Origin: Alicyclobacillus sp. SO9 | GTDB taxonomy: Bacteria > Bacillota > Bacilli > Alicyclobacillales > Alicyclobacillaceae | Length of the DNA: 64,000 bases | Direction: 5' to 3' | Assembly: GCF_016406125.1 (NCBI RefSeq) | Contig: NZ_CP066339.1 | Location: forward strand, 3,472,001-3,536,000 | Part shown: one piece after another, positions 16,360 through 25,415 of the stretch | How the letters are laid out: each line of letters opens with the position of its first letter | Position numbering within the stretch: position 1 is the first letter of the stretch | Program-made: the position numbers and the translations under genes | Notes under the pieces: generated by a model | What the model saw: the letters and a program-made list of their open reading frames with translations, nothing else | The model's database searches: none | What the model was told of the DNA's origin: nothing

Positions 16360-18792
16360 CTATTCTCGCATCTTCGTTGCATCAGCCAAATTCATTTTTG
16401 TGACCCGTCTCAACGCAGGCCATTGCGCAAACAACAACACGAGCAGTATTCCGACAACAGCAAGCACAATGGTGCGCGGATACAGCCAAAACGGCATGCT
16501 GAACAAATCGCTTGTATACTGGGCAAGATACAACTTTAGGGTTAGCAGGGACAATGGAAATCCGATGACAAGGCCGAGGAGGCCAATCAATCCATTTCCT
16601 GCAGTAATGAGACCGATAATGCTGCTGTTTTTGTATCCCAGTGCGCGCATCGTTGCCAACTCGCGTTGCCGTTCGAGAATGTTGAGGGATGCGGTATTAA
16701 ACAAGATTGATGCTGCGAGAATCACAGCAAAGACCAGCATTGCACCGAGCATGACGTACATCAGACCCATCAGTTGGTGAATCTGTGTACGAAACGCTGC
16801 TTGGTCTTGGACGCGCACCACACCTGAAAGATTACCTAAGTCAGAGTGTATGGCGGACCGTTTTGCAGTAGACGTCGTAACTAATGCCGTTGTCACCTGG
16901 CCACTCATATGAAAATCACGCTGCGCCTCAACTAACGGAACGGTGATGGCATTTCCAAGTAATGAAAACCCGAAGCTGCCCACCTTGAATGTTGCGACAG
17001 GGCCGTGCGGCAGCACTTGAATCTTCATTTCATCCCCAATTTTCAATCCCAGCTTTTTGGCAATCGACTTGGTTACAACCGCTGCCCCCGATTGAGGTTT
17101 CAGTACGCTTCCTTTTACATCGTGCAACTGCAACAGATTGGAATTCTTTGGAACGCCCTCCACGGCAGTGTCATAGGTTTTCCCTGTAGCCTCATTGGAC
17201 ACTTGTACAGGCAGTGTTAACATTGTTTCAATCTGTTCAACACCTTTCATTTGCGAAAGGGTACTGTGAAGTTTTGTCTGTTGTTGAGGAACATAGAAGT
17301 CGGCCCGCAAGTCATAGCGCTGAGATTGATTGACGGATACGTTTAATCCCCTTGTCATCGAGTCTTCCAAGCCCCCGGTTGTGACCACCAGGACCAAAGC
17401 AGCCATGACGCCAATTGCTGTACCAAGGGTTCGGCCAGGATGGCGAAGGAGATCACGAATTGAAAGCCTCCACCAAAGGGGACCACGCATCCGGTGCTTT
17501 CTCGGCTGACCAATCCTGCGCTGCGACGTGAACGCACGCATAGCTTCTGCCGGGTGCAGCCGCGAGGCGCTGAGAGCAGGTACGAGTCCGGCGACAAACG
17601 GAGCGATGAGACCAAGCATGACACCGACGAGCAACACATTCCAATGGGGCTCGGTGAAAACAAAAGGAATGTGCAGTTGTGACGCATAGGCCTTTGTCAT
17701 GGCATCCCCCATCCAAACGCCTGCACCAGTTCCTGTCAGAACTCCAATACCGCCAATCACAAGCGAATAGGCTAGATAATGAAACAGCACTTGCCTGCGG
17801 CGAATACCGATTGCCATCATCGTCCCAATCAGGGGCCGTTCCTGCGAAACCATTCTATTCATGAGTGCGGCTACGATGAAAGCTGCAACTGTGAGAAAGA
17901 ACAGTGGAAAGGCCTCTGCCATTTGTTTAAATCCATTCAAATCCATCTGCAACAGTTGAATGTCCACTTGCTTATTTCTCGGTGTAACAGACAAAATATG
18001 ACTTGATTGCAGCACAGACTTCACTTGTTTCAATACGGCTTCTTTGTTGGCACCGGGAGACAATGTGTACAAGAGCCTGTTCCCGTCTGTCGCGGTCGCT
18101 GCCAGTTTCAAATTGGCCGCGCTTGCACTCTGTCCGTGAAGGGACTGCAATCCTTCTTGCCCAATTTGAGTCAGAGTTTGTCTAGGAACAAAAAAGACAC
18201 CAAAACTTGCAGGGGATGGGAAAACATCCTGGCGATTTCGTGCCACCCACAAATAGTTGGCGCTGACTGCCACACCGGAAACCGTCACCGATTTGTCTCC
18301 GGCGGGGGTCTGAATCTTAAGCGCGTCCCCGGGAACTAAATGGTGATAGTCCGCAAAATGGCGCTCCACAAGGATTTGACCGGTTGTGTCGGGGTAGTGC
18401 CCTTTTACAATGACAACCTGATTGAGCTTTGGTTGATGAGCAAGGGGGATACCAATGAGCCGTCCGTCCACTTTCAACAACCCGCCAGTCTTATCTCTTG
18501 TCGTTGTCCCCGGTACCGTTACAGGTAATGACATAATCAACTGATTTGCAGCCTTGTCCACCCCAGCTATATGCACAACTTGGTGTACTTGTTGCTTCGA
18601 GACTTGCGCCGCTGCAACCGTTTCATCAGCAAGGTGAGTCTTTGTCTGTGTCGCTGAATAACTGTGCTGAAGGTTCTTGTACGCAAGATAGGATGCATCA
18701 AATAAGGCCGTTCCCAAAAGTACTACTACGATAACTGCAAACACCTGCCATTTTTGCCGTAACAAGTCTCGTACAAGTTTTTTGTTCAGCAT
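16360..18792 (-). CDS. ABC transporter permease with two FtsX domains (MacB/LolC-like)
   Basis: An 810-residue membrane protein. An N-terminal transmembrane helix is followed by a long extracytoplasmic (MacB-periplasmic-like) domain, an FtsX core with three helices near 300-440, a loop LSASRLHPAEAMRA, a second N-helix/extracellular domain and a second FtsX core near 690-800. Such permeases usually power mechanotransmission or the release of lipids, peptides or antibiotics rather than classical import. The ATG at 18792 has GGGGGTGA upstream. It is the last gene of a four-gene operon, 13 bp after its ATPase. The substrate is unknown; a peptide or lipophilic compound is likely. Confidence 0.9.
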   Translation of the reverse strand: MLNKKLVRDLLRQKWQVFAVIVVVLLGTALFDASYLAYKNLQHSYSATQTKTHLADETVAAAQVSKQQVHQVVHIAGVDKAANQLIMSLPVTVPGTTTRDKTGGLLKVDGRLIGIPLAHQPKLNQVVIVKGHYPDTTGQILVERHFADYHHLVPGDALKIQTPAGDKSVTVSGVAVSANYLWVARNRQDVFPSPASFGVFFVPRQTLTQIGQEGLQSLHGQSASAANLKLAATATDGNRLLYTLSPGANKEAVLKQVKSVLQSSHILSVTPRNKQVDIQLLQMDLNGFKQMAEAFPLFFLTVAAFIVAALMNRMVSQERPLIGTMMAIGIRRRQVLFHYLAYSLVIGGIGVLTGTGAGVWMGDAMTKAYASQLHIPFVFTEPHWNVLLVGVMLGLIAPFVAGLVPALSASRLHPAEAMRAFTSQRRIGQPRKHRMRGPLWWRLSIRDLLRHPGRTLGTAIGVMAALVLVVTTGGLEDSMTRGLNVSVNQSQRYDLRADFYVPQQQTKLHSTLSQMKGVEQIETMLTLPVQVSNEATGKTYDTAVEGVPKNSNLLQLHDVKGSVLKPQSGAAVVTKSIAKKLGLKIGDEMKIQVLPHGPVATFKVGSFGFSLLGNAITVPLVEAQRDFHMSGQVTTALVTTSTAKRSAIHSDLGNLSGVVRVQDQAAFRTQIHQLMGLMYVMLGAMLVFAVILAASILFNTASLNILERQRELATMRALGYKNSSIIGLITAGNGLIGLLGLVIGFPLSLLTLKLYLAQYTSDLFSMPFWLYPRTIVLAVVGILLVLLFAQWPALRRVTKMNLADATKMRE

Positions 18793-18805
18793 TGACGTCA
18801 CCCCC

Positions 18806-19507
18806 TTACCATGTGAGTTGTGAAGCTGGCACAGCTTTCGTTTGGACTGTATCTTCAATGACATGGCCGTCTTTGAGTCGAACGACCCGATTGGCCATCG
18901 CTGCCAAGGCGCTGTTGTGCGTTACAATGACAACGGTTTTGCCTTCCTCATGGGACAAATCTCCCAAGAGCGCCAGAACGGACTTGCCTGTTTCGTAGTC
19001 CAACGCACCTGTCGGTTCATCGCACAGCAACAACGGAGGATTCTTGACTAGTGCTCTAGCAATCGCAACACGTTGCTGTTGTCCGCCGCTCATCTGGCTA
19101 GGAAAATGATGGAGAATCTCAGTCAACCCCATTTTCTCAAGGACCTTTGCCACGTTCAGTGAACTCCGGCTCAGACTCGCTGCCAACTCAACGTTTTCAT
19201 AGGCCGTTAGACTGGGAATCAAGTTGTAGAACTGAAAAATGAAACCCACTTTGTCTCTGCGGTATTCGGACAACCCCTTGGTTGACAGAGCCGTTATATC
19301 CGTTCCCGTAACCGTAACTGTCCCTTGGGACGGGCTGTCCAACCCGCCAATCAGATTCAACAGTGTAGATTTTCCTGAGCCGCTCGGGCCCAAAATCACC
19401 ACGAGTTCCCCCTTGTGAAATGTCATGCTGGCAGATTGTAATGCGTGCGTTTTTACGCCGTGGCCGTACATCTTCCCTACGTTTTGTAGTTCGACAAGAG
19501 CAGTCAT
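18806..19507 (-). CDS. ABC transporter ATP-binding protein (MacB/LolD type)
   Basis: A 233-residue nucleotide-binding protein with Walker [11 protein letters not shown]-loop ([16 protein letters not shown]), signature [16 protein letters not shown], Walker [13 protein letters not shown] and the switch His ([10 protein letters not shown]). It energises the FtsX-type permease downstream. Its ATG overlaps the stop of the ArsA-like gene by four bases, so the two are translationally coupled. Confidence 0.96.
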   Translation of the reverse strand: MTALVELQNVGKMYGHGVKTHALQSASMTFHKGELVVILGPSGSGKSTLLNLIGGLDSPSQGTVTVTGTDITALSTKGLSEYRRDKVGFIFQFYNLIPSLTAYENVELAASLSRSSLNVAKVLEKMGLTEILHHFPSQMSGGQQQRVAIARALVKNPPLLLCDEPTGALDYETGKSVLALLGDLSHEEGKTVVIVTHNSALAAMANRVVRLKDGHVIEDTVQTKAVPASQLTW

Positions 19508-20808
19508 GTTCGTTTCCGCCTCTCTTTTGCATTTGCTCTTACAAGCTGTTCCCGTTTGTCCACCATGGTCTTCTTGTCTCTGTCCTTACCATCGCCGTTC
19601 GCTATGTTGCTTTCATTGCCGGAGAATTCGGTCTCACTAAAAAACACGACCAAGACCCCCGCCTTGAAGCTGGCCTTTTGAACTGAACAAGCAACGAGAG
19701 AATCCGGTAAAGTAACTACTCGCCGCCAGCCGTCGACCGTAATTATCAAGTCTCCCTCACGGCGTTGCAGTTTCACATGCGAAGGGTTTACTTGGCCCAG
19801 ATGAACCGATAACACCGTTTGCCCGTCCGCCTCAAGGTACTTAAACGGCTGTCTCGCTTGCAGAAAGTCAGCAGGATTAGAGGTGCCGTACAGCTCATCG
19901 GCTGTACTCAGAAGCCTAGGAACTCCGATGACTTCTGATTCCTGAAAAGACATCTTGAGAATCGGCAAGCCTGCAAAAGATTCCTCTGCCTGTTGCAGCA
20001 CGGAAGACTGGATTTTGCCCCAGGTTTCAAAGTAGCCGTTCAGTGCTTCCTCAGGAAAAATGCGGTTTACTACAACTGCGTCTACAGCCATTCCAAACAG
20101 ATTCATGTAACTCAGAGCCCGCCTTGTTTCCTCCAAGACAATGGTTTCCGGTATCATCACAAGGCGCACAGCGGTTCGATTGACATCAAAAAGGAGATTA
20201 CGCAGATTCTTTAGACGTGCAGCGAGATCGTATAGTTTGTTGTAGACTTCCTGTTCCGGGACTGGAACCTTGAGGTACTTCCCCTGCAACGGACGCATTA
20301 ATGAAGCAATCCGCCGGTCCCATTTCACTAGTCCCCCCAGTACGCCGTCCATCATGTCGGGAAAGCTTAAATAGCGGAGGCTGCTGGCGGTCGGGGCCAT
20401 GTCTGCTACAATCAGGTCATAGTCACCGCTTTCTGCAAGGTCGTAGAGTCGAGTCAGCACCAGCAGTTCTTCCAGACCGGGAAATACCGCCAATTCTTCT
20501 GCTGACTGCCCGTTCACGCCCAGATATCGAAAGAAACGATTGATATATTGCTGCAACACTCCCCAGTTTCTGGACAGTTCAGCTTGGGGATCAATCTCCA
20601 TGGCCTTGAGATTTGGGCTTTCTTGCACGCTTGTGACAGAAGAACCTAGCGTCACTTGTAATACGTCACCCAAGTTGTGTGCTCTGTCCAGACTGACAAC
20701 AAGCGTGTTTTGGCCCGCCTGTGCTGCTGCAGAAGCGGTGGCGGCTGCAACCGTAGTTTTGCCAACCCCGCCTTTTCCTGAAATGATGAGCACTCGGGTT
20801 TGAGTCAT
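19504..20808 (-). CDS. ArsA/Get3-family ATPase with C-terminal HSP20-like domain
   Basis: A 434-residue single-half ArsA-type ATPase. The deviant Walker A GKGGVGKTTVAAATASAAA is at residue 11; the switch I-like SLDRAHNLGDVLQ shows the substitution of the usual DPAHS. The C-terminal 100 residues (VHLGQVNPSHVKLQRREGDLIITVDGW) resemble the HSP20-like domain fused to some ArsA homologues. There are no arsenite-binding Cys pairs, so arsenical transport is unlikely; membrane-protein targeting or chaperoning fits better. Translationally coupled to the regulator upstream and the ABC ATPase downstream, an unusual combination. Confidence 0.85.
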   Translation of the reverse strand: MTQTRVLIISGKGGVGKTTVAAATASAAAQAGQNTLVVSLDRAHNLGDVLQVTLGSSVTSVQESPNLKAMEIDPQAELSRNWGVLQQYINRFFRYLGVNGQSAEELAVFPGLEELLVLTRLYDLAESGDYDLIVADMAPTASSLRYLSFPDMMDGVLGGLVKWDRRIASLMRPLQGKYLKVPVPEQEVYNKLYDLAARLKNLRNLLFDVNRTAVRLVMIPETIVLEETRRALSYMNLFGMAVDAVVVNRIFPEEALNGYFETWGKIQSSVLQQAEESFAGLPILKMSFQESEVIGVPRLLSTADELYGTSNPADFLQARQPFKYLEADGQTVLSVHLGQVNPSHVKLQRREGDLIITVDGWRRVVTLPDSLVACSVQKASFKAGVLVVFFSETEFSGNESNIANGDGKDRDKKTMVDKREQLVRANAKERRKRT

Positions 20809-21356
20809 TCTTCCACCTCGATTTCAATAGTTTCAGCCGCCTTGGATACGGATTGCTGCCCTTCGCCTATGAACTGTTCCAACCATGTGGTGATTAAGTC
20901 AGAAAAGCCCTCGAGAATCTCAATCCTTTGCAACAGTTCCCTGCGTTTGTCGTCCGAAGGCCAGTCACCGCCTGCCTGTGACGACTCCAAAGCTTGTTTA
21001 GCTGTGAGATTCGCCTCTCTCATATACTTCAACTCATGAGAGAAGAACAGTTGAAATAGCTCTCTCAGAACCTCATTCACGTTCATTCGCGGCATAAAAT
21101 AGTCTCGTCTGTCCCCTTTTATCCACGACCTGCGAACGACTCTGTAGTGCTCAAGTGTTCTCATAGCCACACTCACGGTACTCTTTGCTGCACCCGCTGC
21201 ACGACTCAAGTCGCCGAGTGTCATCGGTTCCGGAGCCAGCACAAGGTAACCATACAATCGTCCCAGCAGTGGATTGACGTTATAGAGCGCCGCTGCACTT
21301 CCAAAAAACTCTGCATACCGCTCTTGTACCTCTGCGAACGTTTGTCCGTCTGTCAT
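20805..21356 (-). CDS. GbsR/MarR-family transcriptional regulator
   Basis: A 183-residue winged-helix protein. FFGSAAALYNVNPLLGRLYGYLVL and TLGDLSRAAGAAKSTVSVAMRTLEHYRVVRRSW reproduce the GbsR-type HTH, in which a helix precedes the MarR fold. It is the first gene of the ABC/ArsA operon, so it probably autoregulates. A perfect dyad, CGTTCGG-N6-CCGAACG, lies 66 bp upstream and is the natural operator candidate. The effector is unknown. Confidence 0.85.
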   Translation of the reverse strand: MTDGQTFAEVQERYAEFFGSAAALYNVNPLLGRLYGYLVLAPEPMTLGDLSRAAGAAKSTVSVAMRTLEHYRVVRRSWIKGDRRDYFMPRMNVNEVLRELFQLFFSHELKYMREANLTAKQALESSQAGGDWPSDDKRRELLQRIEILEGFSDLITTWLEQFIGEGQQSVSKAAETIEIEVEE

Positions 21357-21421
21357 CTTCTACCCTCCCCGCGAGTCGCATTGAACGCAACCGTATTTTC
21401 CCCTGGAGCTTATGTTCTAAT

Positions 21422-21441
21422 CGTTCGGTTCATTCCGAACG
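21422..21441. promoter_or_regulatory. candidate operator of the GbsR-like regulator
   Basis: CGTTCGG-N6-CCGAACG is a perfect 7-bp inverted repeat with a helical-turn spacing. TATAAC on the minus strand (21446-21441) abuts it and could be a -10 element. The assignment to the adjacent regulator is inferred. Confidence 0.55.
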
Positions 21442-21655
21442 TTATAATTGATATAAATGTAGGCTTCCACTAGCTCTTTGTCAAGTGGAAATCAGGACTC
21501 TCAACGTTTCATCGCATTGTTGCCTGTTACGGTGAATGATGGTCTCTCTAGATGAGGAACGAGGGGGAAGCGTATTGGTAGTGGGCTAAAGCATACAGGC
21601 GATCTACTCATGAGGAACTACAACTGCGGGCACAGATGCAATCCACGCAACAGCC

Positions 21656-23365
21656 TCACGGGCGCTTGACGGAGTGTTGTAAGCAAAGTGATGCTTCAAG
21701 CCGGGCAACAGGGCGATAATATCCGACAGGAATCTGTATGAGCGTTGTCTTGTTGATAGCAGAGCTGTTGTAAATTTCGTCACACAGAGCTTCGTCGTAG
21801 TCGAGCAGAGGATGCCCGTTCATCCCTAAAGCCGAAGCAGTCAATAAGAGCTTCTGGAGTACAATCCCGGCCTCCATATGCTGGATTCTGTGGCCTCTGT
21901 AGCCATATTGCCGTTTCAAGTGATGGACGTCCCCGAGAATATGAAAGCACAGGGGCACCTGATGCAGGTTGACATTGTGCATGGACATCCCCTGTTGTAA
22001 ACGCACCCGATAATCTCCCTCATTGCACAGATGCAGTGTTCGCGAAGACCGGTCATAAACATATGCACCGTCTTCTATACCTGACACACCGTGCAAGCAC
22101 ACGCCCATCACAAAACGCGAAGCTGCCACTTCCCTGATTCCCTCTGCCATCCCGGCATCTCCATGCGCCGTGATATCACTGTGGTAGTCCACTGTGCTCG
22201 TTGCTTCGTGCAACAGAGTTGCAACGTCGTTGATGGAGACCTGCCCGAACCAAAAATCCGCCCCCGGCGAGTATCTCTGTTTGCAAGCCCTGTAAAAGTC
22301 ATAATTCAGACCCGGCTCGCTAGGCAGTTTTACCTGTTGTACCTGTTTCCCCTGGGCCGGCGCTTGTTGTCCTGGGTTGCATTCCATTTGTGCTGACGGA
22401 GAATCCGCTTTTTCGAGCTCAAATCTTGCAGGCTCTGCATCTGACGGATAGAAATCTTCTGTCGAATGATACATAGCTGCGCGATTCAAGTCCACAATGT
22501 TTGGATACGCTTTGATTCGTCGTGATTTTATATAATAGGAAGGATTTACTCGGGCTAATAATTTGTACAGACCAGTCGCAGACACGGGAGGACTCTGTGG
22601 CTTTTGCCTCGTTAAGGCAGTGCCGTCCGATTTATGCACAAGAGAAATCACTGCATACACCGTCTCTGTCTCCTCCGACAATCCAAGAAGATGATTTATG
22701 GCGGCGTCAAGAAACTGAAACTGTACAATCGACCTGAAATTCAGTCTCTGTGCAGAGGAAATCACTTGACCCACTACGGCGCCTGCATCAATCCCCTGAA
22801 GCCGGTAAGAGAAATCGTGATATTTGAAAAAATTCTTCCAAAACATAGTTGATACAAACAGTGCGACCGTTACATTTGAAAAATCTACCCGTCCCCCCAG
22901 CGCTTGCTGCAGATAATTGTCAAAGTCTCCTGTGCGCAAAAGGGACAGCGTGTGCCGCTCCACATCGTAGTGGTAGACGCCCCGCTTGTCTTCATCCATG
23001 TTCAGGTACACGTATAATTCGCTTGGATACAAGCCGCCTCCTGAGGGTGCAAACCTTCGCAGTGTCTGTACCAAATCAATCGCGGACTCATTGTCTTGCA
23101 CGGGTACGTAAGTTTGCGCAATCGCGGTTAGACCGTAACTGTACCAAAGAAGCGTGCCAAGGTCATCGAAAATGCCCGGCTGTGAAGGGCGGGCGAAACC
23201 AGATTGGTTTGCTATGCCCGGCCAGGCCTGCGGCAACGTCAGTTGCTCAGTGCCGCTGTAAATCTTAAAGGGGAGCGGGGCATCGTCCCAATCCACCTTC
23301 ACATCGGCCGCTCGTACTGATTCCACATCAAAGTGCAAATTGTAAACAAATTGATGGAGGTTCAT
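21656..23365 (-). CDS. SagB-type dehydrogenase with two nitroreductase-like domains
   Basis: A 569-residue FMN-dependent dehydrogenase that oxidises azolines to azoles in thiazole/oxazole RiPPs. Two tandem nitroreductase-like domains can be seen, one around YSYGLTAIAQTY...APSGGGLYPSELYVYLN (residues 95-150) and a second from RYSPGADFW (about 370) with RGHRIQHMEAGIVLQKLLLTASALGMNGHPLLDYDE. SAGAxx and RRFAPSGGGLYPSELY are typical of the SagB/ThcOx group. I prefer the ATG at 23365 because the GTG at 23377 abuts its AAGGAG. It is the last gene of the RiPP operon. Confidence 0.9.
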   Translation of the reverse strand: MNLHQFVYNLHFDVESVRAADVKVDWDDAPLPFKIYSGTEQLTLPQAWPGIANQSGFARPSQPGIFDDLGTLLWYSYGLTAIAQTYVPVQDNESAIDLVQTLRRFAPSGGGLYPSELYVYLNMDEDKRGVYHYDVERHTLSLLRTGDFDNYLQQALGGRVDFSNVTVALFVSTMFWKNFFKYHDFSYRLQGIDAGAVVGQVISSAQRLNFRSIVQFQFLDAAINHLLGLSEETETVYAVISLVHKSDGTALTRQKPQSPPVSATGLYKLLARVNPSYYIKSRRIKAYPNIVDLNRAAMYHSTEDFYPSDAEPARFELEKADSPSAQMECNPGQQAPAQGKQVQQVKLPSEPGLNYDFYRACKQRYSPGADFWFGQVSINDVATLLHEATSTVDYHSDITAHGDAGMAEGIREVAASRFVMGVCLHGVSGIEDGAYVYDRSSRTLHLCNEGDYRVRLQQGMSMHNVNLHQVPLCFHILGDVHHLKRQYGYRGHRIQHMEAGIVLQKLLLTASALGMNGHPLLDYDEALCDEIYNSSAINKTTLIQIPVGYYRPVARLEASLCLQHSVKRP

Positions 23366-23459
23366 CCTCAGTCTCACGCTCCTTCACAGTGCTGGCACAA
23401 ACGGTGCTTTCATCATACAAAACACTTACACAAGAATCCGGTCGAGGGGCATCCCAGAC

Positions 23460-25415
23460 TCAAGGAAATGGATGGGGATACGGGTTTAAATCTGCTTTCG
23501 TCAACGGCCTGTTTCTGTATCCCAGCTTCACGGGAACACTGAAAACACGCTGCAAGCCTTCGAGACGCACCAAGTGATTGCCGAATGTCATGGGCAACAT
23601 ACCCGGTATCAGCACCTTCACGCAGTGTAAGTCGTTTTGCTCTATTTCAGGTGATGTCTGATTGACGACAACAACGTCCAAATTCAGTTCGCGAAACCCG
23701 TTCAACAAGTCACCCAAGTCCTCCGCCAAGTCTTCATGAACCCGGTTCACTGGAAAGGCTTCCGCAAAGGTTTGTTTGCGGGCGGCACTGTTTAAAAGAA
23801 AGGACAGTCTTTCCTCAGCCTCCGGCAATCCGTACAACATGGAATGCTCATCCATTTCCCGAACTAGACTTGAATCGGATAGCATTTCCAAGTAGGCTCC
23901 TTTGTGATGTTCCAACTTATCATCAAACCGCAGGAGCATGCCGGCAATCTCGTGCACAGCACCCTTCACAGCCTTCAGTGCATCAGGGTGCGATCCCGCT
24001 GCACACATGAGATTCAGTCCCCTCCCGCGCCGGTTCTTAGCCACAGCAAAAACACTCGGAATCCCGTTCTCCATCGTTGCGTTAAAGAAATACACGTCGT
24101 ATCCTACAACTGCTCGTAAACGCTTTAGCATTAAGTCAAGTTCCACGTCCTCCACTGACTCGATGTCAATTGGCGGCAACGGCAGTCGCGCGTACCAAGT
24201 CATAAGGAACGCATCCCGTTCCACCACCTCAAGAATGCCATGGAAGACTGCCTCCACAAGAGAACCGCCAATCGCACAACCATTCGAGGTTTCATAGACA
24301 AAACCCGGATTGTAACCGAGACTGTAGTAAGCCAACAATTTTGGGACAAGCAGCGGTTTTTCCTGTGTCATCGAGTAGCCCCAGACCCATTCCATCGGCG
24401 TGTCTGGTGACAGTTGCTGAAATGGGAATCCAGGTGATTGGTAGCGCTCGGAGTCATGCAGGCCGACGGATGCAGGGTCAAGGGCGTTCTCTCCCAAGCG
24501 AGCGTAGGTATCTGTTACAAAGCCAGTTTTTCCGCGCGGCTCAATCCCACAATATCGCTCCAGTCCTTCGAGAATGGCTGTAAGTTCGGCCTCTTTGTAT
24601 CGCTGTGACCGCCCCGACGCGCCTTCATCTCCTACAAATAGCGGGAGATTTACTCCTACCGCAGCATAAGGTGCAATCAAGTCCTGTACCCTGCTGTTCA
24701 GCAGTCCACTGTGGGCGTCCAGGTAGCTGTCAGCCAATCCCCTTTTCAACGCCCCAAGGCTTTTTGTTCGGTATGTGTCAACGCTTAATTTCGGTGTTGG
24801 TTCCAAGGCAATTCGTGCTTGCTCTGGCGCGTCTACAGGTAGTCCTCCGCATACGGAACACTTGGGGTCCGGCAAGAACTTATGGGTGGAAGTTGCCAAG
24901 CTGTTAAGCTGGACAACGGTCATGTCATGTACTTCCCCGCCCTCAGGATATAACAGGAAATGTTGGATTTTATTATAGAGAAGGTAGGACATGTGCAAGG
25001 CTGCAGTCCCTGAGAGCCACGCATCGCGTCTTCCGCTTTGCTGTTCGTCAGCCATAAGGTAGGATTTGAGTTGCCATAGTTCTACCCTGTCTGCATCCGC
25101 CATGATTCGCCTTGTATCGGCACACTGCGAACACCCGGCAGCGCCTGGCACCACCAAGGGGCCAACCACACCTTCGCCAAGCACCGCAAAGCCTCTCAGC
25201 CACGGTATACCGTTCTCTCGAAATGAAATTTCGGCGTCGAAATCAAGTCCTGGATTCCATGAATCGCTGACAACTACGGCCACATCAATGTCTCCCTGAG
25301 GACGCTCTGGCACTGCATCAAGGTGTGTGAATGCGTAGTTTGCGGAAGCCCCGATGAGTAGTGACAATTGTCGAGCCATCACGCCTGTTCCAACAATCAT
25401 AATGTGTGTTGTCAC
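23460..25415 (-). CDS. fused E1-like/YcaO TOMM cyclodehydratase
   Basis: 651 residues. Residues 1-200 form an E1/ThiF-like partner region with a zinc tetracysteine (C95xxC98 and C186xxC189); it starts with a degraded Rossmann loop (GTGVMAR). Residues from about 230 to the end form the YcaO ATP-dependent domain (AELTAILEGLERYCG, EVVERDAFLMTWY, AVHEIAGMLLRFDD). The last residues, NPYPHPFP, contain the C-terminal PxPxP motif that is associated with azoline-forming YcaO proteins. It converts Cys of the precursor to thiazolines using ATP. The GTG start overlaps the maturation-protein stop (GTGA), so the two are coupled. Confidence 0.92.
   Translation of the reverse strand: MTTHIMIVGTGVMARQLSLLIGASANYAFTHLDAVPERPQGDIDVAVVVSDSWNPGLDFDAEISFRENGIPWLRGFAVLGEGVVGPLVVPGAAGCSQCADTRRIMADADRVELWQLKSYLMADEQQSGRRDAWLSGTAALHMSYLLYNKIQHFLLYPEGGEVHDMTVVQLNSLATSTHKFLPDPKCSVCGGLPVDAPEQARIALEPTPKLSVDTYRTKSLGALKRGLADSYLDAHSGLLNSRVQDLIAPYAAVGVNLPLFVGDEGASGRSQRYKEAELTAILEGLERYCGIEPRGKTGFVTDTYARLGENALDPASVGLHDSERYQSPGFPFQQLSPDTPMEWVWGYSMTQEKPLLVPKLLAYYSLGYNPGFVYETSNGCAIGGSLVEAVFHGILEVVERDAFLMTWYARLPLPPIDIESVEDVELDLMLKRLRAVVGYDVYFFNATMENGIPSVFAVAKNRRGRGLNLMCAAGSHPDALKAVKGAVHEIAGMLLRFDDKLEHHKGAYLEMLSDSSLVREMDEHSMLYGLPEAEERLSFLLNSAARKQTFAEAFPVNRVHEDLAEDLGDLLNGFRELNLDVVVVNQTSPEIEQNDLHCVKVLIPGMLPMTFGNHLVRLEGLQRVFSVPVKLGYRNRPLTKADLNPYPHPFP

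Noticed and set aside
19504..20808. Arsenite efflux ATPase
   Set aside because: Only a single ATPase half, no arsenite-binding cysteines and no arsB, arsR or arsC nearby.
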